Positions 16,983 through 24,750 of a stretch of 35,219 nt of DNA are shown one piece after another. Position numbers and translations under genes: made by a program. Origin of the DNA: Synergistota bacterium (lineage in GTDB: Bacteria; Synergistota; Synergistia; Synergistales; Synergistaceae); the NCBI GenBank assembly GCA_023450745.1, contig JAEXGR010000052.1:1-35219 (forward strand), given 5' to 3'. Every line of letters starts with the position of its first letter. Within the stretch, counting starts at the first letter, position 1. A model generated the notes under the pieces. The model did not search any database and was not told where the DNA came from. It worked only from the letters and a program-made list of their open reading frames with translations.

Positions 16983-17446
16983 CGCTGCTCCTGGTCATCT
17001 GGCTTTTGCAGGACTTCGTGCAGCTGCTGCTGATGGGCATCTGCATGGTGCCTGACGTTTTCCTGCTGACGGCACTCTTTATGGCGCTGCTGCCGGATAC
17101 CTCGAAAGAGCAGCAGACGAAACTAGTATGGGCCGCCTTTATCGGCGGTTTGATCTGGGATCTGCGCTGGACCAATCTTCCGGGGCTCACGGCGGCGATC
17201 GGCGGCGGCGTCATCGGCCTCGCCTGTTTCCTCTGGCAGAAGACGCCGGTACAGGGGCGCACGCTGGGCACATTCACGATAATGTCAATAGGCTGTGAGC
17301 TGCTGTATGCGGGGATACACTTTTTCTTCTGGACCATACCCAGCCAGACGATGATGCGGCAGTTCATAGTCCAGCAGCTGATGGCGGTACCGGCGATCGT
17401 TTTCTTCTCGTGGCTCTTCTGGAAGGTATCGGGACGGAATGGTTAG
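16979..17446 (+). CDS. mreD: Rod-shape-determining membrane protein MreD
   Basis: This 155-residue protein is almost wholly hydrophobic, with about four to five predicted membrane helices. Sequence conservation in MreD is low, so the call rests on size, topology and position between mreC and the PBP2 gene. It overlaps both neighbours (4 bp with mreC, 8 bp with mrdA), implying coupled translation of the elongasome subunits. Confidence 0.85.
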   Translation: MTLLLVIWLLQDFVQLLLMGICMVPDVFLLTALFMALLPDTSKEQQTKLVWAAFIGGLIWDLRWTNLPGLTAAIGGGVIGLACFLWQKTPVQGRTLGTFTIMSIGCELLYAGIHFFFWTIPSQTMMRQFIVQQLMAVPAIVFFSWLFWKVSGRNG

Positions 17447-19256
17447 TACTCAGTATTCAAAGTTTGATATCATGCGCCGCATGCGCTTCCTGCAGGCGGC
17501 GGTATTCGTCTCTTTCATGCTGCTCGTTACGGGGCTCTTTTTCTTTCAGGTCGTGCAGGGCGACACCTATGTCAAACTTGCCTCGCAGAACCGGCTGCGC
17601 ATTCTGCGCATCCTCCCGCCGCGCGGCAGCATCATTGACATAAACGGCGCGCCGCTCGCGGTCAACGTCCGCACCTTTAACATCAACGGCTATCCCATCG
17701 ACCTACAGCGGGAGGAAAATGTAAAGTCCGTAACGGCCCTTCTGGTTCGCAGCGGTATTCCAATGACGGAGGATAAGTTCAAAGAGCTTGTTGCAAAGCA
17801 ATACTCCGCTCCATACCGCGCGATAACCGTCGCGACGAACCTCACCTTTGCGCAGGTCGCGGAAATGATAATGGACAAAGACTTTAAAAAGGTCCTCTTT
17901 CCGACCCCAGTATGGCGGCGCACCTATCCCGCGGCGCAGTATGCCGCGCACGTCATCGGCTATGTGGCGGAGATCACGAAGGAGGAGCTTGAGACGAAGG
18001 ACGCCGATGTCTATCGCGGCGGCGATATGATCGGCAAAAACGGTATTGAGGGCGAGTACGAGGATACCCTGCGCGGAGCCGCCGGCGAAGAGGTGATCGA
18101 GGTCGATTCGCGTGGCCGGAAGCTGCGCAACATCAGTTACGTGAAATCGGCGAAGGGCGGCGATATGACGCTGACGATCGACCTTGCCGCCCAACGGTAC
18201 GCGTCGGAGCTGATCGGCAAATTTCGCGGCACGATAATCGCGATGGATATCAACGACGGCGGCATACGCTGCCTCTATTCCTCTCCCTCCTATGATCCCA
18301 ATCCGCTTACCTGGGGCATTACGAACAGCGAGTGGGCCGCGCTCACGGACCATAACGAGAGACCGATGATGAACCGCGCGATCTCCGGCGCCTACCCGCC
18401 GGCCTCGACCTTTAAGATAGTCACCGGCTCGGCAATACTCGAGAGCAGGGTGGCGAATAAAAACACGACGGTTAACTGCCCCGGCTATTTTGAGCTGGGC
18501 AACCGGCGCTTTCGCTGCTGGAAGCACAGCGGCCACGGGCGTGAAAATATCATAAACGCCCTCCGCGATTCCTGCGACGTCTATTTTTACCAGCTTTCGA
18601 ACCAGATGGGGATCGACCGGCTGATAAAGACGGCCGCGAAGTTCGGCGTTGGTCAGAAGACGGGGATCGATCTCACGGGAGAGGTCTCTGGGACGCTCGC
18701 GGGGCCGGAGTGGAAGAAGAAGCGTATCAAGGAAAACTGGTACGGCGGCGATACCGTAAACTATTCGATCGGGCAGGGATATGTGCTGATGACGCCGCTC
18801 CAGGTATTAAGGGCCTACGCGGCGCTGGCAAATGGTGGTAAACTTTTAAAGCCCAGGCTCAACACCGCGTCAGCGGTTGAGAGCGTTCCCCTGGATATAT
18901 CACCCGAAGTGTTAAAATTAATACAGTCGGGTGTACAGGAGGTCACAAGGAGCGGTACGGGAAGGCGGGCCAGCTCCTTCGGGGTAAAGGTCGCGGGAAA
19001 GACCGGCACGGCGCAGAATTCGCACGGCGACGACCACGCCTGGTTCGTGGGCTATGCTCCCGCCGATAATCCGAAATACGCGGTCGTCGCGATCGCGGAG
19101 GCCGGAAAGGGCGGCTCGTCGGTCGCCGGTCCGATAGTGGGGAAGATGCTGAATTTCCTCGTGAACGGGAAGCGGTATGCCGAGCCAAAACCGGTCGAAG
19201 AGATAAAGAATCCCGCCGCGCGGACTGAAAACGTTAGTGCGGGCGAGAATCGCTGA
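17439..19256 (+). CDS. mrdA: Penicillin-binding protein 2 (elongasome transpeptidase)
   Basis: PBP2 (605 residues) is the class B transpeptidase that crosslinks peptidoglycan during side-wall growth with RodA. It has an N-terminal signal anchor (about 18-36), a dimerisation/pedestal domain opening with RILPPRGSIIDING, and a transpeptidase domain. The active-site motifs are S323-T-F-K326 in PPASTFK, SCD in RDSCDVYFYQ, and K521-T-G-T. The ATG at 17439 overlaps the end of mreD. The next gene, minC, begins 47 bp after the stop. Confidence 0.96.
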   Translation: MVSTQYSKFDIMRRMRFLQAAVFVSFMLLVTGLFFFQVVQGDTYVKLASQNRLRILRILPPRGSIIDINGAPLAVNVRTFNINGYPIDLQREENVKSVTALLVRSGIPMTEDKFKELVAKQYSAPYRAITVATNLTFAQVAEMIMDKDFKKVLFPTPVWRRTYPAAQYAAHVIGYVAEITKEELETKDADVYRGGDMIGKNGIEGEYEDTLRGAAGEEVIEVDSRGRKLRNISYVKSAKGGDMTLTIDLAAQRYASELIGKFRGTIIAMDINDGGIRCLYSSPSYDPNPLTWGITNSEWAALTDHNERPMMNRAISGAYPPASTFKIVTGSAILESRVANKNTTVNCPGYFELGNRRFRCWKHSGHGRENIINALRDSCDVYFYQLSNQMGIDRLIKTAAKFGVGQKTGIDLTGEVSGTLAGPEWKKKRIKENWYGGDTVNYSIGQGYVLMTPLQVLRAYAALANGGKLLKPRLNTASAVESVPLDISPEVLKLIQSGVQEVTRSGTGRRASSFGVKVAGKTGTAQNSHGDDHAWFVGYAPADNPKYAVVAIAEAGKGGSSVAGPIVGKMLNFLVNGKRYAEPKPVEEIKNPAARTENVSAGENR

Positions 19257-19303
19257 TTTTCCGTTATCGAAGAACTTAGCTTGTTTATTAGGGGTGCTGG
19301 AAA

Positions 19304-19981
19304 ATGATTCAGTTAAAAGGCAGACAGGCGGGGTTTTTACGATGCGTCGTTCCCGCCGATATGAGCGAACGTCAGATGTTTGAAGGCTTTAATTCGCTCC
19401 TCTCGACGGGCAGCCGCCTGCTCGCCGGCAGCGAAATAGAGATAGATTTGCAGACGCGCCGCTTTTCTCCGGCGCTGCTGTCGAAAATTTGGAAAATTTT
19501 CATCGAGCCGAGCGGCTGTTTTGTCTCTAACTGGATAGTCGCCGACCCGCAGTCCAGGGAGGCCCTCGAGCGGATGGGCTTTTGCACCTCGTCTGGCGAG
19601 TATCCGCCGGAACGTCACGAGAAAAAAGAGCTGCGGGCGCCGGACGGCATCTATCCCGGCTTCGTTTATTTCGGCACGCTTCGCGGCGGCCAGAACATCG
19701 GACACGCGGGCGACGTTGTGATAATCGGCAACGTCAACCAGGGGGCCGAAGTCGCGGCGAAAGGCAATGTGACGGTGATCGGCCGCATCTGCGGTCTCGT
19801 CCACGCGGGCTGCGGCGGCAGCGACGAGATGACGGTGGTCACGCGCTCGCTGGAGGCCGGTCAGGTGCGTATCGGCACGAAGGTCGGCATGATCGACAGA
19901 GAGTCCCCCTTTTGGGGCAAGGCCGTCACAATCAGGATATCAGACAACGAAGTGCAGGTCACGCCATGGCCGGCACTGTAA
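19304..19981 (+). CDS. minC: Septum site-determining protein MinC
   Basis: MinC (225 residues) inhibits FtsZ assembly away from midcell. A divergent N-terminal domain (about 1-105) is followed by the right-handed beta-helix domain (GTLRGGQNIGHAGDVVIIGN, then NQGAEVAAKGNVTVIGRICG). The latter normally carries an RSGQ patch for MinD binding; here it reads RGGQ. The ATG at 19304 follows AGGGGTG (19290-19296). minD starts 15 bp after the stop, within one ribosome-binding-site distance. Confidence 0.93.
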   Translation: MIQLKGRQAGFLRCVVPADMSERQMFEGFNSLLSTGSRLLAGSEIEIDLQTRRFSPALLSKIWKIFIEPSGCFVSNWIVADPQSREALERMGFCTSSGEYPPERHEKKELRAPDGIYPGFVYFGTLRGGQNIGHAGDVVIIGNVNQGAEVAAKGNVTVIGRICGLVHAGCGGSDEMTVVTRSLEAGQVRIGTKVGMIDRESPFWGKAVTIRISDNEVQVTPWPAL

Positions 19982-19995
19982 AGGAGGATGCAGTT

Positions 19996-20796
19996 TTGGG
20001 GTGCAGAATAATCGTAATTACTTCGGGTAAAGGCGGCGTCGGCAAAACGACGACTACGGCAAATCTGGCGGCGGCGCTCGCTTCGGAGGGCTACCGCGTC
20101 GTCGCCATCGACGGAGACGTGGGGCTGAGAAATTTGGACGTCATCATGGGCCTTGAGAACCGCATCGTATATACGCTCATCGATGTGATAGAGGGTAACT
20201 GCCGCCTAAATCAGGCGCTCATTCGCGACAAACGTCTGGAAAACCTCTATATGATCCCGACGGCGCAGTCAAAGACGAAGGACGCCGTGTCGGCCGAACA
20301 GATGGAAAAGCTCTGCGGCGACCTGAGCCCGGATTTTGACTTTATCCTGATCGACAGCCCCGCCGGCATCGAGTCTGGATTCAGAAACGCGGCGGCGGGG
20401 GCGACGGAGGCGCTCGTCGTCACCACGCCGGAGGTCTCGGCGGTGCGCGACGCAGACCGGATCATCGGGCTGCTTGAGTCGATGGACAAGGCCCCCATCC
20501 AGCTCATCGTGAACAGGATACGCCCCGACATGGTGAAGCGCGGCGAGATGCTCGGCGTGCAGGACGTGCTCGACATTCTCGCGGTGGACCTCGTGGGGAT
20601 GATCCCCGACGACGAATCGATCGTCATCTCGGCCAACCGCGGCGAGCCTCTGATATTTTCGGGAAACACGAAAGCCGGCGCGGCCTATAAAAATATCTCC
20701 AAGAGACTCTGCGGCGAAAAGGTTCCCTTCCTGGATCTCTCGAAGGATGAGGGCGGCATCTTCGCTTCGCTGCGCAGGCTCTTCTCTAAAGGTTAG
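19996..20796 (+). CDS. minD: Septum site-determining ATPase MinD
   Basis: MinD (266 residues) is a ParA/MinD-type ATPase that recruits MinC to the membrane. It has the deviant Walker A loop SGKGGVGKTT (10-19), the IDGDVGLRNLD motif, the IDSPAG Walker B region, and a C-terminal amphipathic membrane-targeting helix (IFASLRRLFSKG). The TTG at 19996 is chosen because AAGGAGG (19981-19987) precedes it by eight bases and the family N-terminus begins there. The frame stays open far upstream through minC, but that part is not MinD. Confidence 0.96.
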   Translation: MGCRIIVITSGKGGVGKTTTTANLAAALASEGYRVVAIDGDVGLRNLDVIMGLENRIVYTLIDVIEGNCRLNQALIRDKRLENLYMIPTAQSKTKDAVSAEQMEKLCGDLSPDFDFILIDSPAGIESGFRNAAAGATEALVVTTPEVSAVRDADRIIGLLESMDKAPIQLIVNRIRPDMVKRGEMLGVQDVLDILAVDLVGMIPDDESIVISANRGEPLIFSGNTKAGAAYKNISKRLCGEKVPFLDLSKDEGGIFASLRRLFSKG

Positions 20797-20806
20797 GTGA
20801 GATCTG

Positions 20807-21109
20807 ATGGGAATTTTTGACTGTATCAGCAGCCTTTTCGGCTCGCAAAAGAGCAGCGCCGTCGCCAAGGAGCGCCTGCAGCTCGTGCTCATACACGACC
20901 GGAACGACATTTCGCCCGAGATATTGACGGCGCTGCGCGCCGATTTGATAAACACGATAAAAAAATATCTCGATATCGACGAGACGGGGATCGAGCTCGA
21001 CCTCAACAGAGAGGACCATTCCGTGGCGCTGCTGGCCTCCATTCCGCTGAAAAACATGCAGCGCCCCATCCGGGGAAGGAAGAGGACGGGGGAGACGGAA
21101 AAACGATGA
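20807..21109 (+). CDS. minE: Cell division topological specificity factor MinE
   Basis: MinE (100 residues) stimulates MinD ATPase and drives Min oscillation, or at least gives topological control. It has the membrane-binding N-terminus (MGIFDCISSLFG), the MinD-contact segment (AKERLQLVLIHDRNDISPE) and a beta-rich dimerisation domain (GIELDLNREDHSVALLASIPL). AGGTGAG lies six bases before the ATG. Its presence predicts a MinCDE system of the oscillating kind, not MinCDJ/DivIVA. Confidence 0.95.
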   Translation: MGIFDCISSLFGSQKSSAVAKERLQLVLIHDRNDISPEILTALRADLINTIKKYLDIDETGIELDLNREDHSVALLASIPLKNMQRPIRGRKRTGETEKR

Positions 21110-21139
21110 TTTTCCCCGCTGAATCCGGATCGTCAGTCA

Positions 21140-22261
21140 ATGGCTGAAAAGTATTCCACGAGCTGGAGCGACATCCGCTCCTATACTGACTGGGTGATGG
21201 TCGCGGTGACGCTGGTCCTCTTCTGCTTCGGCCTCGCCGCGATCTACAGCGCGAGCGCCTCGTTCGCGAAGGGGGGAGCGGCCGTCTCGGGATTCGTCGT
21301 CAGGCAGGCGGTCTGGGGGATGATGGGCGCGGCTGTTTATTTGGCGGTGCTCAAGGCCGATTACCGGAACTTCATGAAGTATGCCTGGCCCCTCTTCGCC
21401 GGCATCGTGATAATCTTTGTGGTGCTTCTTGTCGTGGGGCATACCGCGAAGGGGTCGCAGCGGTGGTTCAACTTCGGGTTCTTCCGCTTTCAGCCGTCGG
21501 AGCTTGGCAAAGTGGTCTTCGCTCTCGCTCTGGCCAGGCTTTGCTCGGCGCTGCCGCCTAACGGCGCGCGCGGGCTCGGCGCCGCCGTTCTCGTAGCCGG
21601 GGCCGTCATCACGCCGATAATGCTGCAGCCAGACCTTGGAAGCTCGCTGGTCTATGTGGTGATGCTCTTCGCCGTTTTTATCGCGGCGGGCACGCCGGTA
21701 AAAATACTGGCTTCAATGATGGGAGCGGGGGTGGCGATGCTGCCTCTCGGATGGCTGATATTGAAGCCCTACCAGCGAATGCGCCTGCTGGTTTTTCTGG
21801 ACCCGACGATAGATCCGCAGGGTTCGGGGTATAATGTTATACAATCGCGCATCGCGGTCGGTTCGGGAGGCCTTTACGGCAAGGGCTTTCTGCACGGCAC
21901 CCAGGGAAAGCTTCATTTCCTGCCGGAACCGCACACCGATTTTATCTTCAGCGTATTTTCGGAGGAATTTGGCTTTATCGGATGCGCCGTCGTGCTTCTG
22001 CTCTTTGCGGTCCTGCTGTGGCGTATTCTGAACGTTTCGCAGTACACTAAGGACCTGCAGGCGAAGCTTATGTGCGCCGCGATCGCGGCGTGGCTGTGGT
22101 TTCAGATCATGGAGAGCGTGGCGATGAGCATGGGGCTCGCGCCGGTCACGGGGCTTCCCCTGCCGCTATTCAGCTACGGCGGCAGTTCGCTGCTGGTGAT
22201 CTCGCTGGGGCTCGCGCTCGTGCAGAGCGCGAACATCGCCGCGCGGCAGGACAGGTTCTGA
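21140..22261 (+). CDS. rodA: Peptidoglycan polymerase RodA (SEDS family)
   Basis: RodA (373 residues) is the SEDS glycosyltransferase that polymerises lipid II during elongation, paired with PBP2. About ten hydrophobic segments are visible, with family motifs SQRWFNFGFFRFQPSELGK, QPDLGSSLV (with the catalytic-type Asp region), LPEPHTDFIFSVFSEEFGF and the terminal SYGGSSLL. The neighbours mrdA and mreBCD favour RodA over FtsW. The ATG at 21140 has little ribosome binding site; translation may be coupled to minE 30 bp upstream. Confidence 0.94.
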   Translation: MAEKYSTSWSDIRSYTDWVMVAVTLVLFCFGLAAIYSASASFAKGGAAVSGFVVRQAVWGMMGAAVYLAVLKADYRNFMKYAWPLFAGIVIIFVVLLVVGHTAKGSQRWFNFGFFRFQPSELGKVVFALALARLCSALPPNGARGLGAAVLVAGAVITPIMLQPDLGSSLVYVVMLFAVFIAAGTPVKILASMMGAGVAMLPLGWLILKPYQRMRLLVFLDPTIDPQGSGYNVIQSRIAVGSGGLYGKGFLHGTQGKLHFLPEPHTDFIFSVFSEEFGFIGCAVVLLLFAVLLWRILNVSQYTKDLQAKLMCAAIAAWLWFQIMESVAMSMGLAPVTGLPLPLFSYGGSSLLVISLGLALVQSANIAARQDRF

Positions 22262-22274
22262 CGAGGGTATGTTT

Positions 22275-22321
22275 CGCCGGCCAAACGGCGGCGTCCGTTA
22301 AGAGGACGCCTCTTGCCGGCG
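22275..22321 (+). terminator. Nested double hairpin after rodA
   Basis: An outer stem (CGCCGGC 22275-22281 with GCCGGCG 22315-22321) encloses an inner stem (GGCGTCC 22290-22296 with GGACGCC 22304-22310, 7-base loop). It closes 13 bp after the rodA stop. There is no T-run directly after it, so it could be a weak or Rho-type terminator or a leader structure for the next gene. Confidence 0.5.
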
Positions 22322-22355
22322 GTTCACATAAAGATTTTTAGGAGGAAATTTTATT

Positions 22356-24143
22356 ATGCAGGGAGCAATAAAAGAGGAACGGCTTCGCAGGCTGCTCTCC
22401 TCTGTGAAACGCCCGTCCCGCTACATCGGCGGGGAGTGGGGAAGCGGCCCCGTTAAAGAGGGCGAGGGACTCGTGCGTATCTGTTACGCCTTTCCGGACC
22501 TTTACGAGGTCGGGATGAGTTATCTCGGCTTTCAGATACTGTACCCGCTGACAAAATCGCTGCCCTACGCGGACGCGGAGCGCGTCTATACGCCGTGGCC
22601 CGACATGGAGGCCGCGATGAGGGGCTCCGGCACGCCGATATGGGCGCTTGAGAGCAAACGCCCGCTCACGGATTTTGACGTCGTGGGCTTCACGCTGCAA
22701 TACGAACTCTCGTATACGAACATCTTAACGATCTTAGACCTCGCGGGGATTCCCTTCCGGGCCGGGGAGCGCGGCGAAGAGCATCCGCTCATCGTCGCCG
22801 GCGGCATCGGCGCGCTGGCCCCCGAACCCGTCGCCCCCTTTATCGACGCCTTTATGGTCGGTGACGGCGAGGTGCTCATTCCCGAGGTGCTGGAGCGCCT
22901 TCATGAACTTAAAGGAGCCAAACGGGCCGCTAAGCTTGCGGCGCTGGCCGCCGTCGAGGGAGTCTACGTGCCCGCGCTCCATGACGGGACGAAAAAGGTT
23001 TGCCGCCGGATTGCCGAGGAGCTGGACGAAGCCTTCTACCATACCTCGATGATCGTGCCGAACACCGGCATCGTCCACGACCGCGTCGCCGTGCAGGTCT
23101 TTAAGGGCTGCACGCGCGGCTGCCGCTTCTGCCAGGCGGGGATCATCGACCGTCCGCTGCGCGAACGCAGCGCCGAATCGGTCTGCAAACAGGTGAAGGG
23201 GCTGCTCGAAACTACCGGCTGGGAAGAGGTCGGCCTCCTCTCGCTCGCCACCTGCGACTGGAGCGGCCTGCCCGCGGCGATGGAAAAGTTCGCCCCGATG
23301 CTTGCCGGCAACCAGATAAAGCTCTCTCTGCCGAGCCTGCGCGTCGACGCCTTTTCCGTCAACATGGCGGCGGGGTTAGAGACGATGAGAAAGGGCGGCC
23401 TCACCTTTGCCCCCGAGGCGGGAACGCAGCGCCTTCGCGACGTCATCAACAAGGGCGTCACCGACGAGGCGATCGAGGCGGCGCTGGAGGAGACCTTCGC
23501 CCACGGCTGGGACCGGGTGAAGCTATACTTTATGATGGGGCTGCCGACGGAGACGGAGGAGGACCTCGCGGGCATTCTTGATATCTGCAACCGCGCGGTC
23601 TCGATCGCCAAACGCCACAAACGGCGCGGCGACGTCAACGCGTCGGTCGCCGGCTTCGTGCCCAAGGCCCACACGCCCTTCCAGTGGGAGGCGCAGGCCG
23701 CCATCGCGGAGCTGCGCGAGCGCGGGCGCAAGCTCAAGACCTCGCTGCGGAACAAAAGAGTTTCTCTCTCCTATCACGAACCGGAACAGACCTTCCTCGA
23801 GGGCGTCTTCGCGCGCGGCGACGCGCGCCTGGCGGCGGCGGTGGAGGAGGCGTGGCGTCGCGGCGCGCGCTTCGACGGCTGGACGGAATACTTTAAATTC
23901 GACCTCTGGATGGAGGTCTTCGCCGACTTGGGAATCGACGCGGCGGCCTATACGGCCGCGCGAGGCGTGGACGACAGACTGCCGTGGGATCACATCGACT
24001 GCGGCGTGACGAAAGAATTTTTGCTGCACGAGCGCGCGAAGGCTCTCGCGGCTGAGACTACGGCGGACTGCCGCGGCGGCTGCAACGGCTGCGGCTGGCA
24101 GGGCCGTACGAAAGCAAAGGGGTGCCCCCATGGCGAGAATTAG
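22356..24143 (+). CDS. B12-binding-like radical SAM protein (TIGR03960 type)
   Basis: This 595-residue radical SAM protein belongs by resemblance to the YgiQ-like/TIGR03960 group. The N-terminal part (about 1-230) has the layout of a B12-binding-like domain (FPDLYEVGMSYLGFQILYPL). The radical SAM cluster motif is C252-x3-C256-x2-C259 in KGCTRGCRFCQAG. A C-terminal Cys-rich stretch (CRGGCNGCGW) may hold a second metal site. The substrate is unknown. The ATG at 22356 follows AGGAGG (22340-22345) by ten bases. It overlaps the next gene by 14 bp; in other bacteria the two are often adjacent or fused, so they probably act together, perhaps on RNA given rng next door (inference). Confidence 0.88.
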   Translation: MQGAIKEERLRRLLSSVKRPSRYIGGEWGSGPVKEGEGLVRICYAFPDLYEVGMSYLGFQILYPLTKSLPYADAERVYTPWPDMEAAMRGSGTPIWALESKRPLTDFDVVGFTLQYELSYTNILTILDLAGIPFRAGERGEEHPLIVAGGIGALAPEPVAPFIDAFMVGDGEVLIPEVLERLHELKGAKRAAKLAALAAVEGVYVPALHDGTKKVCRRIAEELDEAFYHTSMIVPNTGIVHDRVAVQVFKGCTRGCRFCQAGIIDRPLRERSAESVCKQVKGLLETTGWEEVGLLSLATCDWSGLPAAMEKFAPMLAGNQIKLSLPSLRVDAFSVNMAAGLETMRKGGLTFAPEAGTQRLRDVINKGVTDEAIEAALEETFAHGWDRVKLYFMMGLPTETEEDLAGILDICNRAVSIAKRHKRRGDVNASVAGFVPKAHTPFQWEAQAAIAELRERGRKLKTSLRNKRVSLSYHEPEQTFLEGVFARGDARLAAAVEEAWRRGARFDGWTEYFKFDLWMEVFADLGIDAAAYTAARGVDDRLPWDHIDCGVTKEFLLHERAKALAAETTADCRGGCNGCGWQGRTKAKGCPHGEN

Positions 24144-24735
24144 AATCATCTTTGAGAAGAGGGGCCTCTTCACGTTTGTGAACCACATGGACCTGCCGGT
24201 GATCTTTTCCCGCGCGGCGCGCCGCGCCGGGCTGGTACAGGAGTTTACGCAGGGTTTTTCCCCGCACCCGCGGATCAGCCTCGCCTCTCCTTTGGCGATC
24301 GGCGTCGACGGCCTTGCGGAGCCGGCGGACTTCTGGTTTGAGGAATGGGATACGGAATCTTCTCTCCGGTGGAGCGAGATGCTCCCCGAGGGTTTAAAAA
24401 TATTGAAATGCGCGGAAGTAGAGGACGGACTGGGGCTCGCGAAGCTGATAGACGCGGCGGTATACCGTATCGCCGGCGAGGGCGCGGCGCTTGACGAACG
24501 GGCGGCGCAGGTGCTGGCCGGTGAGGCGGCGCGGCTGGACGCGCTCTTTGCCTGTTCGTTTGAAGAGGGAACGGTGACTCTCACCGCAGGCGATCTTGAG
24601 CACTGCGGCGCGGGCACGCTCGTCAAGGCGCTTGCCGCGGCGGGCGTCGTCTCCGGCTGGCAGGACCTGCACATGGAGCGCCTGGCCGTCGGCAAATGGG
24701 ACGCCGAGGCCGCATCCGTTCTGCCGCTCATTTAA
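24130..24735 (+). CDS. TIGR03936/DUF2344 protein (radical SAM-linked)
   Basis: This 201-residue protein begins with the family-typical RIIFEKRGLFTFVNHMDLPVI and the QGFSPHPRISLASPLAIGV segment. It matches from memory the radical SAM-linked TIGR03936/DUF2344 family, which is found next to or fused to TIGR03960 proteins and close to RNase E/G genes. The biochemical function is unknown. Its ATG lies inside the end of the radical SAM gene, so translation is coupled. Confidence 0.85.
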   Translation: MARIRIIFEKRGLFTFVNHMDLPVIFSRAARRAGLVQEFTQGFSPHPRISLASPLAIGVDGLAEPADFWFEEWDTESSLRWSEMLPEGLKILKCAEVEDGLGLAKLIDAAVYRIAGEGAALDERAAQVLAGEAARLDALFACSFEEGTVTLTAGDLEHCGAGTLVKALAAAGVVSGWQDLHMERLAVGKWDAEAASVLPLI

Positions 24736-24750
24736 TTGGAGGTTTGAAAT

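Noticed and set aside
19582..19995. Upstream extension of the minD frame through minC
   Set aside because: The extra N-terminus is the out-of-frame translation of minC (Arg-rich, no MinD similarity), and a perfect ribosome binding site marks the TTG at 19996.
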